Below, one piece after another: positions 24,161-39,100 of a DNA stretch of 64,000 nt. The DNA is from Pegea sp. RAD2-039. Taxonomy: Eukaryota > Chordata > Thaliacea > Salpida > Salpidae. The first letter of the stretch is position 1; each line of letters opens with the position of its first letter. Where the stretch lies: positions 1,364,001 to 1,428,000 of the forward strand of contig JAQGEQ010000043.1 in NCBI GenBank assembly GCA_034620365.1. The letters run 5' to 3'. A model generated the notes under the pieces. The model saw only the letters and a list, made by a program, of their open reading frames with translations, was not told the DNA's origin and made no database searches. Position numbers and translations under genes: made by a program.

Positions 24161-27100
24161 ACAATTAAGTGAAGATGAAATTCACGAAGAAAGATGCTGG
24201 AAAAAGAGAATCCTTCACAGAGTCTCTAAATCAGGTTCAAACCACTTAGATGTTGAGTAAGTTGCAAACTTATAAGCAGAGCTATGATAAAAGAATATGA
24301 AGAATAAAACAATTTTTATGAGAGGGTTTTAATTAGTGTTTTGTTACCAGTAGCAATAAACTATGCAGTGCAGAAGAATGTTTTTTGTCAATTAAAATGA
24401 TTCTGTTAAACAATTTGCTTGGGTTAGTTACTCAAGCCAGTTTTCCAAAAATTGATTTTTTTTGGGTGATCGTTTTTCTGTTTTAATCCAATTAAAGAGT
24501 ATTCTTTTTTCTCATAGATAATATAAGAGCCATTACCTCTTATGTTTTAGCTTCCCGTTTTTTAATCAATCTCATACGTAATAAAATGTAATTTCGAGAA
24601 AGCTTTTTTAAATTTGCACATTTCTAATGGAAATGATTCAAAATGCTTGTTTGATTGACAAATTAAACCTTAAATACTTTCATACCTTTCAAAAAAATTA
24701 GAGTATAAGATTAAAAAGCAAATATTACATAAAATCTTAGTGGTTCAGAGAAAAATTAACTTTGAACACAAACTTTTTTATTCAGATTCCTATACTACTG
24801 CTAGTACGCTTGTATTCTAATTCCATGTAAATTTAAAATGTCATAATTTTATCTAGGTTGAATGTTGGTATTTTGCTTCAGGTTAAATAGTATGATGTTG
24901 AAACCATTTGTAACATAATGACACCCAAGTTTTAATATTTAGTAATTTGTTAAAATACAGTTTACAAAAGTATTTCTTGTTAGCTGCTTACAATGTTCAT
25001 GTAATATATTAAAATAAATTTTTTATTAGCATTTTAGTAATTGTTAAAAAAAAGATTAAAGTATTGAAACCGTGAGAATTACTGAAAAGTAATTAAATTG
25101 ATGTATTGAAAGCTATTAGTGTATTTCAATAAATTTTCGATTCTATATTTTGTTTCTATTATTCATCAACAACTTTGAATGTGGTTTTATAGTGATATTT
25201 AAAATATTTTTCGTGGGATTTTTTGTGATTAGATAATCTTGTTATAATAAGAATCATCTAATTATTGTCTAAAAGTTTGTCGTTTCTTAACTTTAATTCT
25301 TTCCAAAAAACGTTTTTATTGCATTTATCTATATCAGAAGTGAGCCAACGCAGTATTTATAAGCCTTAGTGTTTTATAATTCAACATTTACGGAAACTTG
25401 ACCAAGATATTCTAATTATAATTCATGTTTAGATAATCAACTAAAATCGATAATAATATTCATTTGTAAATTTTTACCGTTTAATTTTTATAAAAACTGC
25501 TTACTAGGTATTCGAGCAAGATGAATTCTAATAAAAAAATAAAAATAATTTTGTATGTTGATTTTTACGAATATTTAAAATGAAAAATGTTAAAACCTTT
25601 TTTAGAAAAACAAATTCAAAGCTAGACTAAAATAAAGCAACATTAAATTCAGCTATTTTCAAATTATTATTATTACTATTTTTGAATCCACTTCAATAAA
25701 TAATGTTTTTTATAGTCTGCAACTTTTGCTAAACTGTGTAAACTGGTCAAAACCTTGTTTTACTCAGATTCAAATGTTTGCTCTTTAGCTTAAGTATAAC
25801 TAAATGCTTGCTGTGTAAATGGCTAGAGTTTTGCCTCAAGAAATGAAAATATTGAGCCTAGTTGTTATAGCTCATGTAAAACAAATGCAAATCGTAGCCG
25901 AAAAACAGTAAAAAAAAGATTTAAATTAATCTAATTTAGATTAATAGTTTGCTGAATAACTTTTTAGATAAACGTAGCAAGAACTAAAGGTATCAAATAA
26001 ACTAATTGTATTTTTGACACTAATGAATATTCGAACCGTGAAAGATTTTCGTAATCTTCATAATCTTACATTTTTAATGTCTTTGCTTTCTCTAGGTTTC
26101 TAAGAAAAATTTCAAATATCAATTTTTATACAGTGACTCAGTAGAAGTTCTTAGAAGTATTCATGATAAAAGCTCAAATCAAAAAGATAACAAAAAAAGA
26201 TCTCAATTCCACAATCCTGGAGCATTAACCGAAGAAAATATCTTTGGTGATCCCGCTAAGACTGATGGAAAATTAGCTTACATTATAAGTGAATCAGTTA
26301 ATGGGAGTAAGCCTTATATTCTACCAACGTATATGTAAGTGATGTTAAAATGATTTTTACTAGTTGGCAAAAGTGTCTTATGTCAAGACTTAACTTTAGC
26401 GATCCGCGCTCTCTATCTTTTGACAACTCCGGTTGTATATCTGGACGCAGGAGAACTACTGATGATGATGAGCTAGATAAAGATAAAAATCATTTTTCAA
26501 ATTAGTGAGTTTATTTGGGGCTTTTGTGTACGACAAATATAAATTATAGAAAATTTCATTTAGAAAGTTATAGAAAAATTAATATTATTTTAAGTAAACT
26601 TTTAGAAATTAAGACACATAACACATTTTATCTTCACAGCTTTTTATCAAAATATGGAGAAAGTTCGTATACAGAGAAAGATACCAATATCAATCCAACA
26701 TTCCTACGATGGAGTGAAACGCCCTTATCAAAGTAATATTTCACTCACTAACACCAAATTATAATGCTGTCATAACTCAACATTCATCTTTTTAAAGTAT
26801 AAAAGAGATTGCTTCCAACCAAAGCAGTTGCATGGCACCAGAAGTTAAGTTGAATTGTATTAAGACTCAAGATGATGAGATATCAACTCAAAAACAAAGT
26901 CTTTCTAGCAGTAAAAAGTAAATTTATTTATGCAAATATAAATTCTTTTTTAAGAGTAGCTGTTTTAAGTTCTTGTTTTTTCATCCAATAATCTTCTTTT
27001 CGGAACTATATTTACTATCATTAGAGTAAGTAGTTTGTTGCACGCATCACCTTCACCTTCGACTACTAAAAAAAGATAGTCTATTAGACAGTTTGGTTTG

Positions 27101-30100
27101 CCTTGGTTTGTTTGTCAAAAGGTTGTTACAAGTCAAGATGCTCAATTGGTCAACTTGAATTTTTTTATTAAATTCTCTACGTGGACCTGATTTACTGGTA
27201 TAATACATCGAGCTCTTATTGCAATACTACACTGGTTCATGTCAAAGAAATAAAAGCTAATCTTTAAAGCAAACATTAAACTTGATAATCAAAGGTGTTG
27301 AGAAAACTCGCAACTACACGCAGCAGAGCATCTACTTTTATACTGATTAAACTGTAGTCAGAGTTATATTACAAGCCATATTTTCTAAATAACATCTTTA
27401 TTTTTATAAAAGAGTTTCCATTTAGCTACCTTAGTAGTTAAATTGTCTTAGTATTTACGGCTGGATAATTATTTTTGACTAATTGCGATGTTTATTTTAT
27501 TTTAGACTAATTGTTTAATTCGATAAACTATCGGCTGAAAGTAATTACAAATGTATATATAAATACATCCCGTTGTACATATATAATTTATGTACTTTTA
27601 TATAAATCCAAAAATATGCTTTATTTTTGGGTTTTGTCTTACAGTAAGTTTGATAAAATATAACTGAAGATGATTTAACTTGTCTTTAAAAAACAACCGA
27701 TGAAATATTTGTACATTCCATATTAATTATATTTTAACCAATTTAAACAGTTGGCTTGCGTTTAAACCAAAAAATGATGAAACATTTGACTATAGGTAGA
27801 TTCCAGCCAAGTAAAAAAAGAATTCAGACAATTTCATAACTGGGTACCTGTAACAAATTCTTAACAAATACTTTATCAAAATTTCTGCAATGACTTGTAG
27901 TCTTCCTATTTTCTTTTTTGCATTAGTTTATGCTAACTTGTGGTACTTAAGACCTTTTCAAGACTTTCTTTTTCTTTCCACTAATTTGCTTTCTGTTCGC
28001 TATAAGAGCTGTAGAATTTGTCATTTGCAGTTATGAGTTGATTAAAATAAATAAATATTACAAAAACATTATCTCGAATAATCAACTAAGTCACTTATGC
28101 AAGGGAGCAAAGTTACTCCAATGCTGATGAATTTAGCGAAAAAACGTTACATTTTATAGCCTAAAGTAATTTAAAGGATTTTTCTCAAACATGCAAAGCA
28201 AAGGACTTCATTTGTCTTTTCTATAAATTTGCTTATATATCAGAAATATAAAAACTCAAATTTATTAGAACTACTTTCGTTGCAAGTATACTATTATTAT
28301 TTTTATCTAATTTTCTAGTATATAAATAAACTTTAAATTCTTAGAATTAATCAAACTTTTTCTAAAAAATTGTGAAGTCTTTTGTGTCAAAATCGTTAGT
28401 TTACTGCGAGAAGAAGATTTATTGTAAATTGTTGTCTTTTTTTTATGTAATTGTAGAACTACATTTTTGATAATATTTAAGATCTCAAAATTTCATAAGA
28501 TAAAAATTATTCTAAATATTTTCTGAGTTCATCAAAATTATTTCTTTTTATATCTTTTTTTTAAGAATAATGTTGAGGTTACGTTTATTAATAATAAGAA
28601 ATTTTTAAATAAAAAACAATTCTGACTTAAATTGTAAGTATCGGTTTTAATGACATCATTTTAAATAGTTTTTAGATAAAGTTTGCTTTTTGTGGTCCAA
28701 TTAGTTTCTAACAGTTTCTAACATCCACAGAAAACTGACAAAGGAATGTGAAGCTCACTCATTTAGATCGTCCAGCAACAACAGCAAACTAATGAGTCTT
28801 GATCTTAAGAAGTTTACATATACTGATTGCAAGAAGTCACACAGCTTTTTATCGCTTGAAATTGATGATCCATTGAATTTGGGTGAAATAATTCTTCAAA
28901 CTTTTGTTGGTACAACACAGCCAATTATTGATCAAGAACTGCTTGAAGCTGAATTTGCTAATCTCACTTCTAACCAAGTAAAAATGCTTAAGAAAGAGCT
29001 ATCAATTTTGGCTCAGATCTTTCAAGGCTGGGTTTATCCTTGTATTGAGTATTGGAAAGAGTATAATGTCTCTGGCCGGATCTCATTATTACGACAAATA
29101 AAAGATATAATCTATACTCATGGTGAGCTACAAGCAAATGAATATTTGCTATTAGATGAAACATACAAAGATGATATTGAAGAGCTGATGCTACAAAGGC
29201 GGCTTCTTGGAAACAGAAAAAATTCTGATGGCGACACGTAAAACAACTTCACACTTTCACAACGATAGATTTTATCTAAATTGAACATCAACAAATTTAA
29301 TTTATAACTTGAAAATGTTATATGATAAAGCAATATGAATAAAAATGTTTAATAAGCTTCAAGTATAAACGATGATTTAATTAAATGTTTGAGCTTTCAT
29401 TTTCAGTAAAATATTTTTTATAAGAACTTGGTTGTGGTTAACCAAAAATATTTGCTTAACTAAAAAACAGATATGTGTAGAAATTGTTTTTAGAATTGTA
29501 TTGGCTTCTATCTACAGGCTTCTACATTTGATTGTTTTATGTGGTCACCTTCCCTTATGCAAAGAGATTGCGAAAAAAATGATTGAAAGCGGAGATGATT
29601 TGAGTAAATTTAATGATCAAATTCAGGTAAGAGTTTTATTAAAGAAAACATGAAGTTAATTTTAATTACTGCTGGAGCGTGTTACAACATATCAAATATA
29701 TTTGCTGTAAAATCTTGTCTTTGTTTTTAGTTTTAACTTTTAAATGAATATTTTAGGTAATTTTAAGCATAAATCTGTAAGAGTTTGTAAGTAAGCTAAT
29801 AACCTAAAACCAAATTTAATTCAGCTGCAAGCTGTTTGCCTTATTTCATTTTTTTCTTTAAATGCATCAAGATTTAATGTTAAAGCTTCCACTGTGGTTT
29901 TAATTTAGTAGATGAGATGATAAATGAGTTTTGTATTTTGTACGTCATTAAATCAAGTTTTATCCGCAAACATAGTCTTGAAAATATTTTCAACAAAATT
30001 TTTGAATTTGTAAAATTGTTTATTTTTATTGAACATCGTTAAAATTTTGATGAAATTGTTTAATTAATTTTCATCTGTTTTAATTCTTATAGAACATTAG

Positions 30101-33100
30101 ATAACAGCAAATTTTTGACAAACAATTTTGGTTAATTTTTTTTTAATAGAAGAGTTAACAAATTGAAAAGATTCAAAAAGTATCAATTTGTCTTTAAATT
30201 ATCTTAAGATTTTAATCAATTATCTCTAACTCTCGTTACTTAATCACTCTTTTAGACGCCGTTACATCTTTCTATTGCCTGTTTGAATGATGATATTGCT
30301 GTATGTCTGGCTAAATTACAGCCATCTACATTAGCAGATACTCAGATTATAGGAAATAATGCAATACATCTTGCTGTTTTATATGCACAACATGACGATA
30401 CCGAATTAATTGCGTTACAAACATTAATTTCACTAAGTTCTAAGGAAACACTTGACTCAATCAACTTTGAGGGTTTGTTGCTGTTTTATTTATAAGCTAA
30501 CTATTATGCTCACTTGAGTAATTAATTGGAGTAGATATGTTTATAGTAGCCTAAATTTTTATTCATGTTTTTTTCTACTTTTACATCTTTAGTTTTTAAA
30601 TAGTAATAATGTTGCACACTGAAAAGTTTATTCATGTCAGTATTAAAATGAAATGAAAATTTAATAGAATTCAATCAATCAAGAAAACATTACATTATTT
30701 GAAGGTTTATTATCAAAAGAGTAAGGTTTTTGCCATAAACTTAAATGTACTAAAACTGACTAATGAAATTAATTTTGTTTTTGGCTGCAATTTAAGTCTA
30801 ATCATTAGAATTACAAGCTCTAGTTTAGTCTATTTCAAACTCAGATTATTTAAAAAACTTTTTTTTGACATTTTCTGAAGTAAATGTACTGAAAAACCAA
30901 ATGCAGCAGGAAGTGAAAATGGTTAGATTAAAATAATCCCAGAACTCTTTTGCTGTTTACTCCATGAAATTTTACAACAAAAAACGGAATTCAAATCGGT
31001 TTTCAAGAGCTAAGACCTTAAAGATATTTGTGCTCCAAAATTATTCTTATATGTCTTATAAAAAGTCAGTGTAAAATTATTTAGATTTTATTTAGAAAAA
31101 AACTTGCAGAAATTGATATTTAAAGTTCTAAACCAGAAACTTTGATGAGCCAAATTCAAAAATTCTAAAAAATAATCTGATTTCTGCAAATCTTATCAAC
31201 TAATACTAAAATTTAATATAAGATACAGATCTAAGTGTAGTTAATAAAAAAGCAATATGTTGGATATTTTTACTGAAATTTTCCCTTTGTTGTAAACAAA
31301 AGGGCCTATTGAAATGGATTTTAAATTGTTTATCAGAATTTTGTCATCGTAATTATATTTATAGCTATAATTATTGCCGTAAAGAGAAAAAGAAATTGTT
31401 TTTTGTCAATTTACTATAAACTCGATTCTAACTAAGATAAATTATTCAAGCTTTAAAAGAATGAAAAAAAGTTGTTTTAACATTTTACAATAAGTTTAGC
31501 TATACTAAAAGAGAAACTAAATTATTAGATATTTCTTAAGACTTGTTTATTTTGAGGGAAAAGCAAAGAATTATATACAAATAAAAATGTGCAAAATTTA
31601 GATTTACTAAAAAACTAACCAAAATTGGACTGTTTGAACGAGTTTGTGTTTGTTCTCTACTTTCCGGGAATTAGTGCTTTGTCAGTGCCACGTACCCATC
31701 AGTTATATAAGTCACTTGTAATAAATGTTATAGACGTTTTTAATCTTTAAACAGTTAATTAGTACATTGATTGATGATGCAGAAATCTTTGAGTCAGCCT
31801 ATTCCTAGTGTTTTATTCAATTTTCCAAGGTAATTTCATTACCACTTCAAATTTTGCTTAGTTTCCAAAATGTCAAGGTCAATGATTTAGGAAAGAAAAA
31901 AACAAACTGTTTGAGCAGCTTTCTTTGGTTAGAGGCCGTATTAGTTTTGTGGTCCAAATGAAAGGAATGAACTCGCTAGGTGTCAGTATATGGAAACTAT
32001 TATTGAAAAAAATAAAAAAATATTTTTTCTTAACGTAGTGTTTGTTTTAAACCTCTACAACTTTACCCTGTATTTTTACATTAAAAATATATACATACTA
32101 TCTATATTTAAGTCTGTATTTTAGTCTTTCTATTTTATTAAACTGGTGTATTTTTTGTTCAATAATGATAAAAACTACATTTAAGTTTGGAGATAGTTAT
32201 CTAATCACTTTTTTGGAGATTAGGTAGGTATAAAAATAAACATTATTGAAAAGTTTTTTTTTTATTTTGCACCTTTCATTTTGTATCATCGATATATAAT
32301 TACTTTTATAGAAGGGTTAGTTGTATTGATTTTGCGTTTCAATTTTTTCAACCCTATAGATTCTTTTAATCTGAGCTGCTAAAATTTTGTTCTTATTCTG
32401 CTGTAAAATTTTAACACTTGCATTTTAAAGATTTTAATGTTTATAATTTGTTTTAATAACTTGCTAACTTTTGTTATTTAACACAAGTGCTAAAATTTTA
32501 GTAACTATTTAAAATATCAAAAAATATTGCGATAAAACTAAATACATAAGCTTAAGAAATACTCAACCTTTATCTTAAAAACTGAGCCAACTTACAGGTG
32601 ATATTTGTATTTTCAACAGGGGTTACTAGTTAAGCTGAATGGCTGATATGTTTGAAAGATAATAGATTTGCATAATTTGCTTTTTGGCCTTCTTTCTTCA
32701 ACTCATTCAATCATGCGACTTGTCTTTATTTTTTGCTTAGGAATTATTCGTATAAAAATAAAAAGGTGAAATGCTTATAGGTCTTTTGTGTTTCAAACTA
32801 ACTAAATTTAACTAAATAAACTTTTATGATAACTTAATTATAAACAACCATATATCATTTAAACTCAAACAAACTCTCTCGTGTTTATATGAAGTAATCT
32901 CTAGTGATTAGGATTTACCTACTTATTTTAGTTTTTGTTTCTCTCTCCTCTTTTCTCTCAATAATTCTTTTTAAACTAGGCTACAGGTCAGAAAATTTTA
33001 TTGATACACTTTCTGGCTAAATGCTATAAACTTGGTCAATGAAAGTATTTCATTTTTATACCTGTACTAAATTAAATAGTCAGTAAATATTTTTTAGCTT

Positions 33101-36100
33101 TAAACAGTTATTTGCTTTGTTATGATGCTTTATAAGTAAGGTGATCGAAATTTCTTTTAGACTTATTTTATAAATTGTAAAGCGCTAGAAATGCTTTTTA
33201 AAAATAAATTTAATAATTCAAATATTAAACAAGTTTAATTTATTAAATTGATACATGTCATTAATAACAACTAACATGTACTGTTTGTTTTGATCTACCC
33301 ACAGTATTAGGCTAATATTAAATGTAGGTTATCCAAATTATTCAAACTTGAATTGTTGTATGGTTTATTGCCAAGAACAATTTTAAAAAAATAGTTCATC
33401 ATAGAAAAAGGTATCAATTTTACTGAATTACTTCTGTTATATAAAATAGCAAAGATTTATACTTTTAGAATAAGTTTTTTTTTCGACCTCATCTAGTCGA
33501 CTAATGATAAATATTATTTTTATCGTAGTATTTTTTAGAGGACTTTTGCAAGATTTTTTTAGTTAAATAAAAGTATAACTCCAGAAATATGATCCGATTA
33601 AAAAAAAGGATTAATCGTTTTGCTACGTACTATAGTTTGATTAATTTTTGCCTAAAAATCTTTTAATATTATTAAATTACAAGTTTTTCAAATGAAGATT
33701 ATTGCTGCAACGTATCAAAACATGTTTCAACTCCTACTTTTATTCTTTTATGTAGACGTTGCCACAAATTATTTTAAGAGTATTTTACTCTCGAATGAGC
33801 CTCATGTTCAAGTGTTTTTGTTGAAATTAATAAAAGTATCAAATACGATAATTAAGTATTTGAAAAGCTATTAATTTAGTTTAGATAAAACACATATTCG
33901 AATTTAAAATCTTTGAACACATATTTAACTGATCAACTGCCTAATATTTTTATTTGAAATGTTAATCTTAAACACCGAATCAACAAAATTGCTTTTGTTA
34001 ATATGAAATAAAGTTTAATTTCATAATATGAATGCTTTCTTTAATCGAAATATTGTTTGATCAAATTTTAGATCAATCTTTATGAAAAGTCAATGTTTTA
34101 ATTTGTTCGTTCCTTTAGTATTTTGTTTTTTATTTAAAGATGGCACAAAAGTTATACAATGAACTCAGATAACTAACAAAATGATAAATAGAGCTTAAAG
34201 TATAAGCAACTCATGAAGTGACAAACCGATAAAAACTTCCTTTCACCTTTCAAGCTGGTATTTTTACCGTGATCATTAAAAGTGTCTTCTACATGTTGCA
34301 ATGAATCGCCAGCTAACAGATGCATTTAAAATTAGTCATAAATAATATCTGATTAAAAATAGGTGATCTTGATTGTTTAAAATTTTCTTTTAGTGACCTA
34401 TTATAATTAAAATATCTAAGTGGTATAATAGTTTTTTAATTGAAGAGGTTGAAATAGTTAGTTTGCATTGTTATTCATTATAGTTTTGAAACAATTTGTG
34501 TTTACTTTAAAGCATCTGAACATGCTTTTGTGTAAGTTTTAAAGGTGAAGACTTTATAGTATATATCATACTCAAAAAAGAATTTTTATTTTATGGTATT
34601 TGAATTTTAATATCTAAAGCTTTTGTGTTTACTTTTGAATTGAATGTTTTATTGTAATGTCCTTGCTTTTATTTAGTTTGTTTGTTTTTTGTTAAAATTT
34701 ACTTAATGTGGCTTATTTACACAAGACTTTGACTTAAACCAAAAAATCTAATAATTTTTAAAGTTTGATAGGCTATCTTTATAGAAACAATTTAAAAGAA
34801 TGATAAATTTAAAAGTTTAAAATAAACAAATAATTGTAAAGTACTTTGTCTATCAATTAAAAACAAACAAAGCTGAAATTTCGACTAATAAGCGATGAAA
34901 CTTTGATGACGTAAGCGTTAAAACTACTTCATAGCAAGCAGGGTTTAATAGGAAATTAAAGTCTTTTAATGATTAATGAAAATTTGAACAAAATAATCGA
35001 TTTAAAGTCGAAAACTTGTCAATATTAGCTCTTTACGAAACATTTTAGTTTAGACTAGTCATTACAACTATCATTTTTGAAATGTTTTTTTTTTTGATTT
35101 AAAGTTTAAATTATTACTAGTTAGTCAGTTTTCGATTAGCATTAAAACAATTTTTTGGCTCAAACAATATTTCGTGCTAGAAATGAAAATTAGTCTAAGT
35201 TAGATACTGGCTTGGATATTTATAATAAACTTAATAAGCAAGCACGTTTTAAACTTGAACAAAGATATTTGGCTACAAACTTAACTTGCTAGTAAACCGC
35301 TTGTGGGCGCTATGCGACGTATTTAAATTTTAGAAAATAGGTTTTAACGGTTTTAAAATATTTTTGCTTCAAGCAGAAAGTGTGACGCATTAAAACATGG
35401 CCAGGAGTTTAAATGAAGTTTTATGAGTAATATTTGACAAAGTATAAATTTTTGGCTTTATCTGTAATGAAAGAAATATCTTTTAAATTGTTTAGTTTTA
35501 GCTGTTTTTCACATATTTGACTTAAGTAAGAGCCTCGAGCATTATGTTTTGTAGCTTTAAAATTTCCTGAAGTTTGGTTTCAAGCTTAGCTTTAGTAGCA
35601 TGAGATGTTCGCAGAAAACAAGAATAATAAATTAAATCAGGAAAGGGTTAATTAAAATCTAAACTTGAAGAGAAAATGTCTTATTCTTTTATGTATGTTT
35701 AAATCAGGAAATGGGTCAAGATTGTAGCAATCAAACGGGTAATAACAAGCTTTACTTAACTCAAAGTTTTTTGACTTCTATTTATCATACAGCTTTTATT
35801 TTTGACTTTTTGCTAAAATATTTTTGTTTTATCAAGCATATAAGTAGAGAATTGTTGAGTTAAATTGTTAAAATAGTTTGTGAATAAGAGAAGAATTTTT
35901 GTCTTTTAAATATAACAAACATGTTTCGAAGAGTGGAACTTGGTTAAAGTAAGCTGTGAACAAATTATTCAGGTTAGAGTTATACAAAAAGTAATTTTAA
36001 AGAGTAATAAAGTTGCGAGAGAATATTAGAAGAAAGTTTTCTCTTGTATCCACTCAGGTGTTTTCCCGCCATTATGTAAATTGGATAATGCAAATGAGCT

Positions 36101-39100
36101 TAAGTCTTACCTGATCCTACATATCTGTAAATCTAAGTAATACCGAAATTATGTTTCATTTTAAGAAGTCGTTAATGACATTGGCAAAAGTTATATCATT
36201 TTCTTACATTTCGACAAACAATAGTTAAATAATCTAAGTCCAAATGTGTGGAGTATTCTATGGCCATCATTTAAGTTTAATGATAGCTTTTTGGTTTTCA
36301 GGTTTCGCACCTATTCACATTGCTGTCAAGTACAACAAAGATCGAGTTATTGCCATTCTAGTTGCCGGAGGCGCTGACATTAACCGCCGAGTAAGCCATA
36401 TTAAGATTTTTTATTATACTTTGAAATGTTCTGCAGAATCTCGCAAAATCAGGCATATTTCTTAGATATAAAGACAGTGATTTATTGCTTTCTTTTACTA
36501 ATTTTATAAATTTATATTTAAGGAAGCCCGAGGTGGAGCAACAGCTTTTATTTTAGCAACTAGAGAAAAAAAGAATAAAATAGTTCAAACTCTTCTACTG
36601 GTAATATTTAACAACTTTTTTTTTTACAGCTTAAAAAGTTTTTAAATATTTTTAACAAAGTTGTTCGCCGCTAAAAATATTTGTTTATGTCGAAGCTCGG
36701 GGCTAGTCGTTACTATCGGTCCTCGTACGGAGAAATGGCCGGCCAGAGTAACTCTATCAGGTGCCAAAGAGGCTCTCCCTCATCTGATATGAACGACGAT
36801 TCAGACATTGACATTCCTTCAAATAACTCTTTGAGAAGAAATATGAATGACATAAAGATGGTAAGTTCGAAAACTCTTTTATTTCAACTCTAAATTTTTA
36901 ATAAAAAGGTTTCAAACTTCTAATTAAAATATTTTCGAAATTCTTATATCAAATAAAAAACATTTAACTAAAAACTTGATTAGATATAAAAGTAATTAAT
37001 TATGATAGATTATTAGTAATTAGTATAAAGGTGCCTATTTTTACTGTGTAGATTACTTTAACTTTTCTAAAATTGTATGTTTTCTTTAGTGTTTTTAAAA
37101 CTCTATTGTTATTTGAATATTTATGAGTCTAGTCATTAAACATCAGCTCGTCCTACAGCGCGGTATTTTTTTAATTGATTCTACAGCAATCAAGTTTGAG
37201 TTTATGATATAATTTGATAAACAAGAATAGCTGGGTTATTTGAGCTTGTAAAAATGTTAATAATAAAAAAACCTGATGACAAATAAAACTTATCTTTTTA
37301 TACAGACTGGTCTCGTGCTGGTCTCGATGAATGTATTAAATCCCATATAGTAAAATCAGAGTATCTTACTATCTAATTATTCAATCCTTCATTCATTCAC
37401 TACTCGATTATCTTATTATATTTTTTTCATATTTTGTACGAATCTAAAACCTCTCTCCTCTTGATTTTATATTTCTCACTTAAACATTGATCCTTTACCT
37501 AATCAGTTAGTGACAAACCATTTTGATAACGAAAATATTAAGATAAAAATGCGCTTTTTTAAAATTAATTAGTCTGTTCGACAAAGTCTATATTGAAAAA
37601 GATTGTTTTTTTTTAGTTAAATTGGTTAAATTTGAACTTGTAAAATACCAAAACGAAATTGTTTTTTGATTGTTGTAACTTTTACACAGATGTACTCCTG
37701 TGAGAATTCAACAAATATAAATGCTCCGACCATAGGGTATCGTCCAAGCAAAATTCCATCAGCAAAACTGGATCAAACAGATGAAACTCGATCTGATTGT
37801 CATGATAACAACACTTGCTCATCTAATGGCCGCAGAAGACATCCCACAAGAAGTCCTTCACCATACTCACGTTACGATTGTAGCTCAAAGCTAATTAAAG
37901 AGTGGCCTAGCGTTATACCAACTACCAATAGTAGATTATATTCATCTTCTTCTCATCCACAAACAAAATCTTTGAAACTTTCTGGCAGCGAAGGATTCTG
38001 TGACACAGCTGTTAACCTTTCATCTAGGCAATGTTCAACAGATTTTGTATCCTATACACCTTGTACTAGCTCTTCCACTTACAAAATTAGCGAAAATGTG
38101 GACCTAAATAATATTGAAACAGATTCAGATCTTCAAGCTGTAGCTCCTTTTGTTTCAGTGAATTTGAAAAACATTTCAGCAAAAAAGTTCTCTGAAAGTT
38201 CGGAAAGAATTCCTTATAGAAGAGCATCAGCTCCTGCCTTTGATATCTCCCTTTTTAGTGATTCTAGCAGCTCAGCTAAGTCAGTTAAGTCTTTTACAAA
38301 CTTGCCAACTAGAGTTTCATCATCTGCGTTAGTCATCAACAACACTAAAAGAAGCATCTCAAGCAGCAGTGGGTATTCTAAGGTGATTAAATTTTTTTCA
38401 AAATAACAATGAAGTTTTAATCAGGTATTAATTGATTTAGATAATGATTGCTATCTATAGGCTAACTAGTAGCCTGTTTTTCTTAGATTATAAAGTGTTA
38501 AAATAGCTCAATTATTTTACGCAATGAGCAGTTTCAATGTTATTTCTTCAATCATATAAAGTTTTTGAAAATAGCTGACAAAAAATGTTACTTGTATAGT
38601 ATCGGAGACAGCTTGACTTGCAATCGTACAGCGCATGTCTACCTCCACAGCATCAAGACTTGCTAAGACGCTCAGGAAACCTTCGTCCTTCTCCAAATGA
38701 TTTTCGAAGAATCAAATCAAAAACGGCTGCATCATCTTCGGTTAATGTTGATGATCAAATTACAGGTACTTTATTGCTTCCTTGTTTGTCATCAATGTGA
38801 AAAGTCATTCCTAAATCATAAAGAGCTTTAATAATTAAAATACAAAATTAGCACCTGAAGTTAAATATCAACATCAACTTGATACATGAAACATTCGCCC
38901 CGTTTTTAAGGGTTAGTTGTTATAAGACAAAGATTTTTGAATATACAAGAATTGCTTTAATTAAAAATTAGTTTATGATGTTTTCAAGTGCATTCAAAGT
39001 TCTCTTTATATTTCTAATACTATCATTTGTTTGTTAGAGTTTATTAAAAAGTGACATCATCATTTGCATGCAAGCAAATACTTTTAAACTTAATTTATTA

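Noticed and set aside
33692-33874. 60-codon open frame in the 5.8 kb intron
   Set aside because: Hydrophobic, AT-driven composition typical of chance frames; no conserved motif.
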